Source of the DNA: an uncultured Bacillaceae bacterium
Lineage (GTDB): Bacteria > Bacillota > Bacilli > Bacillales > Caldibacillaceae
Direction of reading: 5' to 3'
NCBI GenBank assembly: GCA_937951955.1
Contig: CALGAD010000019.1
Span: 1-7,419 of the forward strand
DNA: 7,419 nt
In this document: positions 6,691 through 7,419 of the stretch, piece by piece
How the letters are laid out: each line of letters opens with the position of its first letter
Numbering within the stretch: position 1 is the first letter of the stretch
Translations under genes and position numbers: made by a program
Notes under the pieces: model-generated
Told to the model about the DNA's origin: nothing
What the model saw: the letters and a program-made list of their open reading frames with translations, nothing else
The model's database searches: none

Positions 6691-7146
6691 CTATTTTTTA
6701 TACACAAGTTTAAACCTTTCACAAACAACCGGTGTTTTCGTATGGAAGGTAAGATTTGCTTCTTCCATTTCCCTTGTAAAAAAGTCTCCATGGCTTTTGC
6801 GCCAAAATTCCAGTTAGCGATCCCCTTCACCTTCCAAATATGCATGTTCTTCCGTAACTTCGTCAAAGGGGACAATATGTACATCGGTTGTAACGACAAT
6901 CGCTTTTGCTTCGCCATTGCCGTCGAGCAGGAAATTATGCAGACTAGGGTATGGCAATTCGTCTTCTTCTCCGTAAAGCGAATAATTGGAGGCGGTGACG
7001 GTTTTAGTTCCGTTTAATACTAACTCTAGCAGATCGTCCGCCATTTCCTTCGAATCTCCGAATGCCCATGTGACATAATTATCAGGCGCATCCGGATAAA
7101 GCTGTTTATATTCTTTCCAAATTGTCTTTGCTGAGACATTTGTCAT
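6691..7146 (-). pseudogene. ASCH-domain protein (YhfF-like) with an in-frame stop at codon 111
   Basis: ASCH proteins have a PUA-like fold thought to bind RNA or modified nucleosides; the role of the YhfF group is unclear. The start is ATG 7146, with AAAGGAG (7164-7158) 11 bases upstream. The family signature is clear: WAFGDSKEMADDLLELVLNGTKTVTAS (27-53), with the G-T-K motif (46-48), then LDGNGEAKAI (74-83) and VPFDEVTEEHAYLEGEGDR (92-110). A TAA (6816-6814) then interrupts the frame where the family usually continues DRSL. The same frame goes on without further stops as LEFWRKSHGDFFTREMEEANLTFHTKTPVVCERFKLVYKK to TAG at 6693-6691, giving the normal length of about 151. TCA (Ser) to TAA is one substitution. 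If the stop is real, a 110-residue product lacks the C-terminal strands. The segment PYPSLHNF (65-72) also looks unlike the usual LPKVGDY. Confidence 0.85.
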
Positions 7147-7236
7147 TTTTCAGTTTACTCCTTTAGCAAAAATTTACTATTATTCCATGCATTACATGAA
7201 ATTGGCCGTTCCTGCAATCGGTCTTAAATAAAAAAA

Positions 7237-7256
7237 GGGGCTGTCTGATAAGTCCC
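7237..7256. repeat. Putative terminal inverted repeat of the IS
   Basis: GGGGCTGTCTGATAAGTCCC has the G-rich, CTGTC-containing form common at the tips of IS1182/IS4-type elements as I recall them. Its partner would lie beyond base 7419 and cannot be checked here. Confidence 0.55.
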
Positions 7257-7262
7257 AAAGTT

Positions 7263-7315
7263 AAAGGCAAGTAGAGAAAAATAATTTTCTTTCCACTTGC
7301 CTTTCTATTTTTTTT
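7263..7315. terminator. Long hairpin just downstream of the transposase stop
   Basis: AAAGGCAAGT (7263-7272) pairs perfectly with ACTTGCCTTT (7295-7304). After a small internal loop, AGAAAA (7275-7280) pairs with TTTTCT (7285-7290) around loop ATAA. On the + strand the stem is followed within three bases by T8 (7308-7315), a good intrinsic terminator against transcription entering the IS from outside. On the - strand it begins directly after the transposase TAG but has only CTTT after it, so it is weaker there. Confidence 0.72.
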
Positions 7316-7418
7316 CTAAAAGTAGCTGTCGGATGCCTGCTACTTTTAGTATATTGTGGGCTAATGTGTATTTTGCAAGTGAAAAATACACAATATTGCA
7401 ATTAAAAGTGCAGAACCT
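7305..7418 (-). CDS. Transposase C-terminal end (5' partial)
   Basis: The frame is open from the window edge to TAG at 7307-7305 and gives 37 residues: RFCTFNCNIVYFSLAKYTLA, then HNILKVAGIRQLLLEKK. The core LAHNILKVA resembles the last helix of IS1182/IS4-type DDE transposases, where LAHN followed by a basic helix is common. The catalytic residues lie outside the window, so neither activity nor family can be confirmed. The stop is followed at once by the IS hairpin and the terminal repeat, as expected for this element end. Confidence 0.68.
   Translation of the reverse strand, partial: RFCTFNCNIVYFSLAKYTLAHNILKVAGIRQLLLEKK
7316..7349. repeat. Perfect 11-bp inverted repeat inside the transposase 3' coding end
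   Basis: CTAAAAGTAGC (7316-7326) and GCTACTTTTAG (7339-7349) are exact reverse complements separated by 12 bases. They cover the codons for LKVAGIRQLLL, so the palindrome is within coding sequence. A role in transposase binding or mRNA folding is possible but unproven. Confidence 0.6.
7365..7392. repeat. Perfect 10-bp inverted repeat in the transposase coding end
   Basis: TGTGTATTTT (7365-7374) and AAAATACACA (7383-7392) pair around an 8-base loop. A competing pairing joins ATATTGTG (7351-7358) with CACAATAT (7389-7396) and shares four bases with the first stem, so the two hairpins exclude each other at their edge. Confidence 0.55.
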
Positions 7419-7419
7419 T

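Larger units (their letters stand above)
7237..7419 (-). mobile_element. End of an insertion sequence (possibly IS1182-like), running past the window edge
   Basis: The element is read as a 3' IS end because a transposase C-terminus on the - strand is followed by a long hairpin and then a terminal sequence beginning GGGGCTGTCTGATAAGTCCC (7237-7256) next to an AT-rich flank (TTAAATAAAAAAA). The other end and the target duplication are outside the window, so the exact boundary and family are inferred. The IS end lies about 90 bases upstream of the ASCH start, in that gene's likely promoter region. Confidence 0.72.

Noticed and set aside
6672..6917. 81-residue - strand frame starting MAKQKRL
   Set aside because: It lies out of frame with the ASCH protein, shows no family likeness, and ASCH homology continues in the other frame across the same bases.
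6643..7017. 124-residue + strand reading frame
   Set aside because: It is antisense to the ASCH gene, lacks an SD, and its composition mirrors the opposite strand.

Overview
This window looks like chromosomal DNA of a Gram-positive Bacillaceae-type bacterium. The evidence is strong AAAGGAG-type ribosome binding sites, moderate base composition, a Bacillus-style lipoprotein signal, a Bacillus-like shikimate kinase and a YhfF-type ASCH gene. This placement is inferred from style and remembered families, not from a database search.

Positions 2-5659 hold a five-gene ABC importer operon for peptides, all on the + strand: ATPase D (cut at its 5' end by the window edge), ATPase F, lipoprotein substrate-binding protein A, and permeases B and C. 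The D-F-A-B-C order is that of the Bacillus subtilis app operon, but the binding protein resembles enterobacterial DppA more closely, so dpp symbols are used. The lipoprotein captures the peptide outside the membrane, the two six-helix permeases form the channel, and the two ATPases drive it. All five genes are intact where visible. A hairpin lies between A and B, and a terminator hairpin (5662-5696) closes the operon.

Positions 5699-7146 hold three small genes, and all three look damaged or doubtful. The shikimate kinase gene (- strand) needs a one-base shift at an A7 run to be read through. A small predicted four-helix membrane protein (+ strand) has a poorly supported start, and a one-base shift in a T5 run would give it a better one. 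The ASCH/YhfF-like gene (- strand) has an in-frame TAA at codon 111, after which the expected family sequence continues for 40 residues.

Positions 7237-7419 are the end of an insertion sequence running out of the window: a terminal sequence starting GGGGCTGTC, a long hairpin, and the last 37 codons of a transposase on the - strand. I see no tRNA, rRNA, CRISPR array or classic riboswitch. I found no clear new multi-gene system. The most notable points are the cluster of gene lesions beside the IS end, and a Thr where E. coli DppA has its peptide-amino-binding Asp.
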